From Macrothele yani (taxonomy: Eukaryota > Arthropoda > Arachnida > Araneae > Macrothelidae): 64,000 nt of DNA. Shown in pieces: positions 11,385 to 21,093 of this stretch; the stretch's first letter is position 1, and the number at the start of each line of letters is the position of its first letter. The stretch lies in assembly GCA_039090855.1 (NCBI GenBank), contig CM076997.1, forward strand, positions 160,238,709-160,302,708, in the 5' to 3' direction. The notes under the pieces are model-generated. The model ran no database searches and was not told the origin of the DNA. It saw only the letters and a list, made by a program, of their open reading frames with translations. The position numbers and the translations under genes were made by a program.

Positions 11385-11386
11385 TA

Positions 11387-11912
11387 CACTAAGAAAAACG
11401 TTTTATTAATTCAACAAAAATTTTTGTCGATATACAGTCAACAAAATTTTTTGTTGAACTTGCAAAAATTATTTTGTTGAAAATTATTGTTGATTTAACA
11501 AAATTTATTGTTGTCACGACAAAACGTTTTGTTCATTTAACAAAATGATTTGTCGATTTTTGGGAATTTGTTTGATCCAAGAAAACATGTTGTTATCATG
11601 ACAAAATGTTTTGTTGCTGCAACAAAACGTATTGTGTCACGATAACAATATGTTTAGTTGCAGCAACAAAACATTTTGTCGTGATAACAATATGTTTTGT
11701 TGGACCAAACAAATTCCCAAAAATCGACAAATCACTTTGTTAAATGAACAAAACGTTTTGCCGTGATAATAATGAATTTTGTTAAATCAACAATAATTTT
11801 CAACAAAATAATTTTGCAAATTTAACAAAATGTTTTGTTGACTGTATATCGACAAAAGTTTTTGTTGATTGAACAAAATTTTTATTGAATTAACAAAACG
11901 TTTTTCTCATTG
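11387..11912. mobile_element. 526-bp foldback element (giant palindrome) with TA target duplication
   Basis: The two halves are inverted copies of each other over their entire length (about 250-bp arms around ~11640). It begins CACTAAGAAAAACG and ends CGTTTTTCTCATTG, flanked by TA at 11385-11386 and 11913-11914. The arms are themselves full of short palindromes of the AACAAAA..TTTTGTT kind. There is no ORF. The TA duplication suggests mobilisation by a Tc1/mariner transposase. It lies inside the RTE-type fragment. Confidence 0.85.
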
Positions 11913-11914
11913 TA

Positions 11915-12230
11915 TAGCGCTTATGTAAATACTCCTATGTCGCTTACAATAAGAGTAGAGGCAAACTTTCATACACAGTCATTCAGCACCTTTTCGGAAA
12001 CTACATCATTCCTGTGAAATCCTCCTAAGGCGGTTATGTCTTTAAAAGACGAATTTACCCTCCTGCTAACTTCGCTATCTAATCTGTTTTCTCTATAAAA
12101 TATGCTTTCTAAATGTACAAGTTTATTCTATCTCTGTTCCATTTAGAGTGATATGACAGTTAATACTAACAGTTCCACGCTCAAAATCCATAACTTCAGA
12201 TTTTCTTTATTTATAATTAGTTTGATTTAA
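11915..12230 (-). mobile_element. RTE-type family Y fragment, proximal part
   Basis: From about 12000, TACATCATTCCTGTGAAA..CCT onwards matches 56500-56720 of the reversed family Y copy (reverse transcriptase C-terminal region). The 11940-11995 stretch does not match and may be further inserted sequence. Confidence 0.7.
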
Positions 12231-12299
12231 CCACCTCATGTATCATGGAACAATTCTGTGAGGTCATAGAAATTCTGTTTCATAACTAATTTATCCATG

Positions 12300-12480
12300 A
12301 AAATAAAGCTTCAGGTTGGCCCAAACAAAGCTATACCCATAGTGGCCCGAACAAACCTATACCCATGGTAGCCCAATTTAATGATAACTTATTTGGTCAC
12401 AGGTACTGACAATCTACAGTATTAAGGGAACAGTTTGTTAATTATAACTTTTTTGGTTACAGATACTGACAGTCCATGAA
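12300..12480 (+). repeat. Short local duplications
   Basis: GGCCC(A/G)AACAAA(G/C)CTATACCCAT occurs twice (about 12317 and 12345), and a GATAACTTATTTGGTCACAG / TATAACTTTTTTGGTTACAG pair occurs about 70 bp apart (12372 and 12443). They lie in the 5' flank of the transposase relic. Confidence 0.6.
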
Positions 12481-13497
12481 CGATCTGCATACCAGTGTAC
12501 TTGTGAGGAGTTTCCCAGCAGCACAGAAGATGGTCCTGACTTTGCAGAAAAGAAGTTTCATCATCGAGGCATATGTGAAGCATACGTCCTTTAAAATGTG
12601 TCAACAGGAGTTTCAAACAAGGTTTAAAATTCGACCACCAACGAAGGTGGCAATCAATGAATGATCTGTTAAAAAAGTGACGTGCGACTGTTTTAGTTAC
12701 AAATGCTGCCAGAAATAATGCCAAGCGCGTACGTACTCCAGAGAACATTGAGAACATTCGCGAGCAAATTTTACCGTTTCCTAAGAAATCTACGCGTCGA
12801 TTATCTCAACAAGCAAGAATTTCACGTTCTTCGTGCCAGCGAATATTGAAACTCGATATTGGTGCTAAACCGTGCAAAATTTTTGCATTGCATCAGTTGC
12901 AACCTTAAGATAAAGCCGCAGTTGTGCGATACTGCCAATGGTTAGAGGAAGAAATTGCATCTGGGATGTTGGACATGAATCTCTACTTCATACGTGATGA
13001 GGCATGGCTCCACCTAAGTGGATATGTAAATTCCCAGATCCGTCGATAGTAGAGCACAGAAAATACACATCAATTTGCGGAGACCCCTCAACAAGCGCAG
13101 AAACTTGGTTTGTGGTGTGCTGTGTCAGCACGTAGGATTATTACCATTTTTTCCACGTAACCATAAACTCAGCTCGATATATTGCAAATATTTTCAACCC
13201 ATTTGTCAATCAGCTTACCAACGAGGAGAAGACATATTGTTACTTTCAACAAGGTCGAGCTACAGCTCATACAGCCCACCATTCAATGACTGCGAATTTG
13301 ACGTGTTTGAGGGAAACCGTGTTGTGAGTCGTGACCTTAGGCCTGCTCAATCCCCTGATCTGTCTGTGTGTGACTTTTACTTGTGGAGTGCACTAAAGTT
13401 TCAGGTGTATTACGATAACCCGGGAACTCTTGAACAGCTTCAAACCAACATCTCAGCTAAAATTGCTAAGATTACACCACAACAACGTATATTCTAA
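12430..13497 (+). mobile_element. Mariner-superfamily transposase relic, PF16087/DUF4817-like
   Basis: The N-terminal part (12530-12665) has LQKRSFIIEAYVKHTSFKM and FQTRFKIRPPTK, the pattern of transposases whose first domain is labelled DUF4817. Then come a SARR-like helix (PKKSTRRLSQQAGISR region, about 12785) and a YFIRDEAWLHLSGY block holding a first acidic residue. The C-terminal part has PAQSPDLSVCDFYLWSALK (about 13345), the family's SPDL..CDFFLWG motif. There are several frameshifts. GGGGCACCCTGTATA at 14082 resembles a right end of this type of element, so the relic may extend to about 14098. Confidence 0.65.
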
Positions 13498-13499
13498 AT

Positions 13500-14098
13500 T
13501 TACTTTCTATTTTAGTTTCTTTCCCTATGTAAATCTTGAGTTAGTTCTCAGTTATACTTCACACTGAACGTGATATCTTTTCTCTCAAACGAATACTGTT
13601 GGCAACACGATTGAGGTAGAATGAATGTGACGAATGCCTGTTATGAGATAAGAACGAGAGATATAAACTACGATACAACAGTTGGGTGTGGTGTGGTGGA
13701 ATCTGAAGTGGTGTAATGTGGAATGTTGATTTGTGTTATGTGTTTTCTATACTATCCTGAAGTGCTATAAACTGTGCTGGAGAAATAAAGCCAATTTTCG
13801 TAAGTTTGACTTCTGTTTTAAATGTTTTGTCTGGCCGTTAAGGTTTAATTTAGGAACTATTTCATCGTATAGTTATGTTTTTAAAATAACGTATCAGTAC
13901 AAAAAGACGTTTACTTTATACAACTTTAAATTGTGTTCCGTAACATGCTGCGAAGAACCGATCTGTGCCTTAATAATGAGGGCGCTCATTTCCAACACAT
14001 GCTGTAGGAACTGTCTTGGACACTATAACATTAAACAAAACGTGTGCTTATTTGATTTGTTCGTTTGGTATAGTTTTGTTTGGGGCACCCTGTATAAT
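13500..14098. other. AT-rich flank, possibly 3' part of the preceding element
   Basis: An open frame of 124 codons (13733-14107, +) shows no recognisable motif. The stretch ends with GGCACCCTGTATA, similar to the right end of the element at 36029-36948. Confidence 0.35.
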
Positions 14099-15260
14099 CC
14101 AGTATGAGTTCTCGTTTCGGAGACACTATGACAAACATCTTGAAAGAAATTCCCACATAGCGGGGAAAATATACACCAAAAAATATGAAGTTGTGCTCTG
14201 TATTTTTTTTTCATTGGATGAAGTCGTTCCATGCATAATTATGTAATGCACTGCAGAAACATGCAACAGTCTTAAAACCTCTTCCACACACACACCATCG
14301 CTCTAAATTAATATTTCTTCATACAGTTTCGCTTCAGAGCACTCCATTCTTACATCAGTTTTCATGTTGTATTGATATAGCGTTTTCTTTAGAATGCTTT
14401 GCGGCTCTCAGTTGGAGGCTGTCAGCTCCTGACCAAACATTTCGAGTTCCATATATGTATGCCTTTAGCTAGAAATCAGGAAAAAAAACCCGTGTTGCAA
14501 ACTTACACAGAAATCCAGGAAATAACGTCAATTGCACGAGAGCTTGCATTCTTAAGAGAAACCGAGTCCCTGCTTATTCTTTATTTATTTATTTTTCCTT
14601 TTACATTTTCCGAGGCACGTTTTACAGAACTTTCAGAAATTGCACCTTGGCGTTAGGAGCACAACAAAATCCATATTTGATTTCCTAAGGTAAAAAATTG
14701 CGCGGAAATATTTGTCTTCTTGGTTGAAAAATCAATGATGGCGCCGACTCAAGCTCCTGGGGTTGGGAGAGATGAAAATAGCGGTACCGTGGAGCTGATC
14801 GTTTATTTTTTTCCTCCGAAGAAAATGACATTCCGCCATGGCATCAAGTTATTGCTCAAAGTAACCCGCATGTATTGATGTGGACACCTTTCTATGTGAG
14901 AAATCACCTTGGAAAGTATTTTTGGAAACTTTTTGGGTATATATCACTTCATTGTCTTAAGATAGAGCTGCCACAAAAGAAAGTGGGAAGACACCGCTGG
15001 GAGCAAAACAATTTCCTTTCAGATAATGGATAGCATATATTTATGAAAGGTCATTCAGCAAGCAGTCATGTATACCGAATGATGTATGTATGTATATTGG
15101 CAAGAGACCTTAGCGAAACACGGTCCGAATGCTCAGCGGACAGAGAATATTTTCCACATTTCTGATATAGCGGAAGTTTAGAACTAGTGCCAACTTGCTT
15201 TACTTGAAGATCCAATTTAAATGTGCCAAAATATTTATTTAAAGAAAATGTACCAGATAA
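14099..15260. other. No recognisable feature
   Basis: AT-rich, short open frames only; nothing identified. Confidence 0.3.
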
Positions 15261-15269
15261 AATCTGGGT

Positions 15270-15470
15270 TTCTTTATCAAAATTTCATGCTTTTTACACT
15301 CATGGATACAAAAATCGCAACACTCGTCACGGAAAAATGTTGCGATGCCATGTTAGTACCAGGGATGGAGGTTCTTATGTACTTGACACAACAGTACTGT
15401 AACATATGCGATAGTGAAACTCTTGTTGAAACAGCTCCAACTATGGTATTATGAAATTTATCCACCTTGA
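15270..15470 (+). repeat. Direct repeat, first copy (Tc1-like terminus)
   Basis: GCTTTTTACACTCATGGA(T/C)ACAAAA followed by about 130 bp is shared with 15745-15900, including ACAACAGTACTGT. It looks like the 5' end and leader of a Tc1-like element whose second copy runs on into the transposase relic at 15970. Confidence 0.6.
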
Positions 15471-15655
15471 GCAATGTAATGGGCTATAAGCAGTTGCCCG
15501 TCCCTAATTTAGGGTAACTGGTTCCAGGAAAGGGAGAGAGCCAGTGCTGTAAGACAAACACAACATCCATGACTCACCGGGATTCGAACTCGGACCCATT
15601 TTTCGGACGAATAGTCATAAGCCATCGCTTAGACCACTGCGCCACCGGCGCGGCG
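15467..15655 (-). mobile_element. tRNA-derived SINE
   Basis: Reverse-strand copy of the main family: B box GGATTCGAAC and the A-box region (complement of GTGGCGCAGTGGTCTAAGCG) are at the right end, and the conserved body ACTGGTTCCAGGAAAGGGAG is in the middle. The A-tail side has been lost at the junction with the direct repeat. Confidence 0.85.
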
Positions 15656-15744
15656 CAATCGTGTTTCCAACGCACAAAATGTTTCTCGGTGAGAAACAAA
15701 TTGTGTTTTCAATGTTCCAGATCACATATTACAGTTTAAGTTTT

Positions 15745-16560
15745 TTATCAAAACTTCCTGCTTTTTACACTCATGGACACAAAATGTGCAGCACCCGTCC
15801 TGAAAGAACTTTACAACTTTATACTAATACCATTGCTAGAGCTTCGTATGTACTTTTAAAACAACAGTACTGTGACGTTACAGTTACCGATGAGATTCGC
15901 GGCGGTGTTAACAATGAAATCCCTACTAAAACTATCTTACTTATGATACTAAGAAATCGGTTTTACGCAAGTTCAATGTAAGTATGCTAAATAAGCATTG
16001 CCGACCGCGATCCATCAATAACTGGGACAATTCCAGCTGGACCGTATGGTGAGGTTGCTTGAGAAAATTTTATCAGCACATCACAAACCTTTCCAAATTA
16101 GTCGTACTGTAAGAACAGTGGCATGATATTTATATCAGTCGGTTAGGAACAATACGTGTACACGTCGCCATCGATTTGAACCATATGAACTTATCGTAGA
16201 ACGACAGAACTCGCTAATTTGGAGAGAAACTACTGCAACCCTAACTACACAACTATTGCGATCCAACGAAGTTACACTGAACGATTAGTACAGGGCACCT
16301 GGACGACGCTTGGCCGAAACTGGATCTGTGCCGTATAATGCGTAGGTTACCTCTGACAGCCTTCCACTTCCTGGAAAGTCTGGTGTCGTTTTGAAAATAG
16401 AATGCTTTGATTGAGATTTTATTTGGATGCATATGATTGTCGTAAAAGGGTACGTCGCGTCGTTGCGAAAAGCAGAAGGTGGATTCAGCGCACGTTTAGG
16501 TACCGCAAACTGCCAGCTACATCAGAAGTGTGGTGTGACGTACCATAACGTACGACATCT
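15745..16560 (+). mobile_element. Tc1-like transposon relic
   Basis: After the second copy of the direct repeat, conceptual translation gives a TRRHRFEPYELIVERQN-type linker helix (about 16160), LPLTAFH (about 16352) and RFYLDAYDCRKRVRR (about 16408), matching the stretch after the first catalytic Asp. Frameshifts are frequent and no DNARPH or PIEH block remains, so it is probably truncated at the junction with the Penelope-like fragment. Confidence 0.55.
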
Positions 16561-16981
16561 GATCATTGCCTTACATGTGACTTACAAATAGGCAGCATTT
16601 CGTATGTGAAGAACTTATTAAGAAAGCAAGGTATTGAAGTAGCACTTAAGCCACCAAAAGCTATTGCTAAAATTTTAACTACATAACAAGAAAACAGGTG
16701 AAAATTGTACTGCAGGGGTATATACTATTACACTAAAATTCCCGGAATTCTTCAATAAAGTCCTATGTCGGCATGACGAAAAGATATTTATATGTACTAC
16801 ATAAGACCATATATCAGAGACATACGGGAAGGAAGAATAGCAATTGTTTTAGCATAAGAGCATATCAGAGTGAAGTCACAGAATAAGCCGTCTCATGCAC
16901 GATTTTTCAGGTAAAACCATTCTTTTAATATTTAAAAATGATGTTAAAAAAACATTAAAATTATTTAAAAGGGAAGAGATC

Positions 16982-17011
16982 TTTCGGTGACCGTGTCGGT
17001 CCCTTCATCAG
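16982..17011 (-). ncRNA. Hammerhead-ribozyme-like core (weak)
   Basis: On the reverse strand CTGATGA is followed by a 19-nt hairpin (AGGGACCGACACGGTCACC, stem GG/CC plus GACCG/CGGTC with one bulged A) and then GAAA, the order of the hammerhead catalytic core. Penelope-like elements are known to carry hammerhead motifs in their terminal repeats. Here it is antisense to the adjacent GIY-YIG fragment, and I could not find a matching stem III, so self-cleavage is doubtful. Confidence 0.35.
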
Positions 17012-17122
17012 GTCATACACACTGAACAAAAAGAAACGACAGAGATATAATGAATTTGGACTATCGTCACGGGTTTATGCCATTCCATTAAGGGCAATAG
17101 ACACCAATGAAAGAGACGGTAT

Positions 17123-17355
17123 GCCGCCCCGGTGGCGCAGTGGTCTAAGGCGTTGGCCTCTGATCATTTGTCCGTAAGGGGTCCGGGTTCGAATCCCGGT
17201 GAGGCATGGATGTTGTGTTTGTCTTACGGCACTGGCTCTCTCCCTTCCCTGGAACCAGTGACCCTAAATTAGGGACGGGCGACTGCTTATAGCCCATTGA
17301 GTTGCTCACGGTGGTCGTTAAACCTCCAATCAAAAAAAAAAAAAAAAAAAAAAAA
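17123..17355 (+). mobile_element. tRNA-derived SINE, complete, 14-bp target duplication
   Basis: Full 233-bp copy. It has a tRNA-Leu-like head with A box TGGCGCAGTGG and B box GGTTCGAATCC, the body, TGGTCGTTAAACCTCCAATC, and an A-tail of about 23. It is flanked by the perfect duplication GAAAGAGACGGTAT (17109-17122 and 17356-17369), the signature of LINE-driven target-primed insertion. It interrupts the GIY-YIG endonuclease reading. Good preservation suggests recent activity. Confidence 0.95.
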
Positions 17356-17604
17356 GAAAGAGACGGTATATATAGGTTCTACATTTCGTTATCTGAAATG
17401 TCGAATATATGAACACAAATACAATTTAAAAACAATTTCCTCTTCTACGGCATTATTCAGATTATGCTCGGAATGTAATCACGAGCCACTATGGAACCTG
17501 ACAACTATCCTTTCGGCTCCAACAACACTATCCTTTTGGCTCCAACAACACGCTTTGCTACTCTATTCTCTAAAAGCTTATGGATTTACAAGATGGACCT
17601 AAAT

Positions 17605-18372
17605 GTTACAATGACGACACACCTGTTCAGATACCACCCCCTTGGAAATTTCGTTTAAAACCGAAACCATAACTTCAAGTTGTTCAGAACTTTAATTGGT
17701 GTATCCACTTTACGTAAATCTTATTATTTCACAATGCAATATCGCATAGAAAGAACAAATTGGACGTTATATTTCTTACCGTTCTTAATTAGCTCTTTCC
17801 ATGTCTAGTTAAAGACTTTCAGCTATTAAGTTTTAAGCTATCCGGTTCAACGAAAGTTACAGTACGATAAGCCTAACAAAGTTTTTATCCTGTGGTGTTG
17901 TTATACAGTCCAGATAACGTAGATGTTTAAATGGACTTTCTCAATAGTTATAATTAGCATGCCGTACCAGTTCTAATAATTTAAGCTAATATGATAATTA
18001 AAGTGACTTTCACTAAATTAGCAAAAAACACTATAGTGTACATTTACAATCATTTTTAAGGAAAAATGAATACACAGAAATGTGACAGTCGCTCGCCTGG
18101 CTTGTAACAAATTTTCTTTTCCATAAACACACTCTTTGCCAAAGATAACGAAGCACCCAGAAAAATTTGTTCAATCCTGAGGAAACTCCGCATGGAAGTA
18201 CCGCTGGGCGGAATATGCAGGTGATTAAAAAATAAAGACCAATGATTAAATAATGGCTCGCCACAGAGCATGAATACCGCGCATCGAGGTGGGTGTATCA
18301 AAAGCAAAGGTCGCACGCAGGGACAGTTGTGACGGAGGATTGCGGTTGCATTACCTTTCACGGACTGCGAGG
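17605..18372. other. No recognisable gene
   Basis: AT-rich to about 18050. A 107-codon reverse-strand frame (18056-18379) faces the Tc1 start and has no known motif. The 3' part may be the Tc1 leader. Confidence 0.3.
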
Positions 18373-19680
18373 ATGCCACGGATCTGTGCTCAATAAGAGC
18401 AGTTGAGCGAATTTGAGAGAGGACGTATAATTGAGATAAGAGAGGCTGGTTGGTAAAGTTGCCGTATCGCCAGGTATTTGGGTCGAAAACGCGACAATCG
18501 GACGATGCTGACTAATGCGTCGAGCAGGGCTCACGGGCAGTCACAGCGGAACACGGGCAACCGAACAGCGGCACACGGGCAACAGCACAGCGGCACACGG
18601 GCAGTCCCACGGCACACGGGCAACGGAACAGCGGCACACGGGCAACGGAAAAGCGCACACGGGCAACGGAACAGCGGCACACGGGCAACGGAAAAGCGCA
18701 CACGGGCAACGGAACAGCGGCACACGGGCAACGGAACAGCGAAACACGGGCAATGAAAAAGCGGCACACGGGCAGTCCCAGCGACACACGGGCAACGGCA
18801 CAGCGGCACAAGGGCAGCGCACGGCAGAGGGCAACGACAGAACGCGAGGATCGAGCTATCGTGAGGACAGGACGAACAGAACCAAATTCGTCGCTCTCAG
18901 TTAACCGTGGCCCGTCGTCTACAGCAACGGACATGGCCACCCGGACCGTTGCCAGACGATTTGCAACACAGGGACTACATTCAAGGAGGCCACTCTGAAG
19001 CTTACCAATGACCAGCGAGCATCGCTGGCACCGGTTGCAGTAGTGTCGAGCCTGATCAACGTGGATAGTGTCCAGTGGCGTCGTGTTGTCTTCAGTGGTA
19101 AATCATGGTTTGCGCTTGGCGCCGACGACCAGCGCATACATGTCTGGAGAAGAGCCCGCCAGCGCACGGATCCTGCATCTACCCTGAAACGACACACGGC
19201 TTGCACACCAGGAGTGAGTATCCGAGCAGCCATTTTCTAAGATAGCCGGACACCTTTGTTATTCCTCCGTACCATTCTCAAGGCTCAATGGTAGGTCGAC
19301 GACCTTTTACGACCTATTGTGTTGCCACTCCTGTTCAGCATCACCGAGCAATTTTTGAACAGGACAATGCCCGACCACATATGGCTCGGTTCTTCCAGGC
19401 CTGCCTCCTAAATTTGGACACACTTCAATCCCCAGCCTGATCGCCTGACCTCTTACCGGTTGAACATGTTTGGGACATGAGGCTAACTACTCCCATCCCG
19501 GAATGTCGGCGAACTGGCCCGCAATTTTGACACCACCTGGCATGGCATTCCTGAGGATAATATCCGTGAACTGTATGCATCTATACAAGCCGGGTACTAT
19601 ATGCATCTATACAAGCCGGGGCGCTGCAACGTACTGGCTTGTTCCACTAGTGTAGCTGTTTTATCCGAATAAATGGCCCA
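18373..19680 (+). mobile_element. Tc1-like transposon relic carrying a minisatellite
   Basis: MPRICAQ at 18373, then LSEFERGRIIEIREAGW and CRIARYLGRKRD (helix-turn-helix). The minisatellite at 18536-18830 interrupts it. TTEREDRAIVRTGRT follows, then WRRVVFSGKSWFALGADDQR (about 19075), where the first catalytic Asp of FSDESRF is Gly. EQDNARPH (about 19357) and SPDLLPVEHVWDM (about 19441) keep the second Asp and the Glu, 32 residues apart by hand count. At least one in-frame stop lies just before SPDL, so it is inactive. Confidence 0.8.
18536..18830 (+). repeat. 21-bp coding-phase minisatellite
   Basis: About 13 units of GGCACACGGGCAACGGAACAGC and variants (some lacking the AACGG step or shortened to GCAGTCCCA). 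Because the commonest unit is 21 bp, all six frames stay open over much of it, producing artificial repeats such as HTGNGTA and PLPVCRC. It is GC-rich and unlike its surroundings. Confidence 0.9.
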
Positions 19681-19772
19681 ACTGCTCTGGAATTGCAATC
19701 ATTTCCTATCCTTTACTTGTACATTTCATGGATCAATTTTCAAATCGACTGGATGATTACTTCTGGTGGCTT

Positions 19773-19798
19773 CGTTTTTTTTTTTTTTTTTTTTTTTA
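19773..19798 (+). repeat. Poly(T) tract
   Basis: Run of about 26 T in CTTCG(T)nATGC. It is not joined to the SINE that follows 45 bp later, and could be the A-tail of an otherwise lost reverse-strand retrocopy. Confidence 0.7.
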
Positions 19799-19843
19799 TG
19801 CAAATGTGTATATATGGATATAAAATGATAAATTAATCCATTT

Positions 19844-20060
19844 GATTTATTTATTGGAGGTTTAACGACCACCGTGAGCCACTCAACGGGCTGTAAGCAG
19901 TCGCCCGTCCCTAGTTTAGGGTCACTGGTTCCAGGGAAGGGAGAGAGCCAGTGCCGTAAGACAAAAACAAAATCAATGCCTCACCGGGATTCGAACCCGT
20001 ACCTCTTACGGACGAATGATCAGAGGCCATCGCTTAGACCACTGCGCCACCGGGGCGGCT
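19844..20060 (-). mobile_element. tRNA-derived SINE, target duplication present
   Basis: Reverse-strand copy with both box motifs and the GGAGGTTTAACGACCACC terminal block. AATCCATTT at 19835-19843 and 20062-20070 flanks it. The tail side is GATTTATTTATTGG rather than a pure T run, so the A-tail has decayed. Confidence 0.9.
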
Positions 20061-20320
20061 AAATCCATTTGGCACGATACTGAGAAGTGCATAAATTATT
20101 TTTATGAGATGTGATAATAAAATTTTTTATGAAGCAACAAATAAAGGAGAGACGAGGAAAGTTACCACAGCACGTAATTATATATTCCTCAAAGGAAATA
20201 TAGATACGCTAAGGAAGGAAATGCGGTATATTCGCTGCAATGAAAATAGTTCTTGAAAAGTTCGTGTATTTGAAAAAAGGTGACCAAGAGTCTCGCACAA
20301 GGGACAGAGGAAGATAGATA

Positions 20321-20543
20321 GCCGCCTCGGTGGCGCAGTGGTCTAAGCGATGGCCTCTGATCATTCGTCCGTAAGGGGTCCGGGTTCGAATCCCGGTGAG
20401 GCATGGATGTTGTGTTTGTCTTACGGCACTGGTTCTCTCCCTTCCCTGGAACCAGTGACTCTAAATTAGGGACGGGCGACTGCTTATAGCCCATTGAGGT
20501 TGCTCACGGTGGTCGTTAAACCTTCAATCAAAAAAAAAAAAAA
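20321..20543 (+). mobile_element. tRNA-derived SINE, complete, 10-bp target duplication
   Basis: Complete copy from GCCGCCTCGGTGGCGCAGTGG to a short A-tail. AAGATAGATA at 20311-20320 and 20544-20553 is a perfect duplication. Very close in sequence to the copy at 17123. Confidence 0.95.
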
Positions 20544-20553
20544 AAGATAGATA

Positions 20554-21091
20554 TTTGATGCAAAGGGATTGATCCTATTTAACTACTCTGTGAATGTGGT
20601 AGCACCAGGAATTGGGTAAGAAGTACTTTGTTTCGAAATGATGTAGTGTCCTTTCCCAAGATTGAATAAAAGTAGAAGGCACTTTCATAGATTGGAAAAA
20701 AACATTGTATGATAAAGATTTGAAGATAATGATGAAAATCGGAAGCAAAGAACATATTGCAACGAAAACGTGAAAGAATGAATTTTATTCTGTCAATATA
20801 TAAGACGAAATACTTAAAAAAAGAATGAGAGGACCTCTGTTCAGCGTTAAAAAGTAAATAGTGAGGAGAGCAGATGAATAGGGTGAAAACTGGATGGGAT
20901 AATTGAGGAAAATCTTTAGGCGTTCTCTTCTACACAAGACTGACACTGATACCAGAAATAAGTGTTTTCAAGACATTGGTCGGGAGTTATGATATTCGGC
21001 TTTGGGACTTGGCCTGTGACAATACGCGTGCTGGATATGTTATTTTACGCAGAAGTGAATATTCTGAGGAGCAATGTTACCGAAAAGGATA
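20554..21091. other. No recognisable feature
   Basis: AT-rich spacer; nothing identified. Confidence 0.3.
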
Positions 21092-21093
21092 TA

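Larger units (their letters stand above)
16570..17602 (+). mobile_element. Penelope-like element fragment with GIY-YIG endonuclease
   Basis: ISYVKNLLRKQGIEVALKPP (about 16590-16650) matches the linker preceding the GIY-YIG domain. A GVY.I block follows at about 16715 and another at 17087. At 17359 VYIGSTFRYLKCRIYEHK is the YIG part of the endonuclease with its Arg and the EH motif, then CSECNHEPLW. A SINE at 17123-17355 splits the endonuclease. The two GVY.I blocks suggest two overlapping or duplicated copies, as is common for these elements. Frames are shifted, so it is dead. Confidence 0.6.

Noticed and set aside
17123..17210. Functional tRNA-Leu gene
   Set aside because: Box motifs are good, but the sequence runs into a SINE body and A-tail with a target duplication and recurs across the window; arms do not pair well.
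18512..18940. Cys/Pro/Val-rich and His/Gly-rich open frames up to 142 codons on both strands
   Set aside because: By-product of a 21-bp tandem repeat whose length is a multiple of three.
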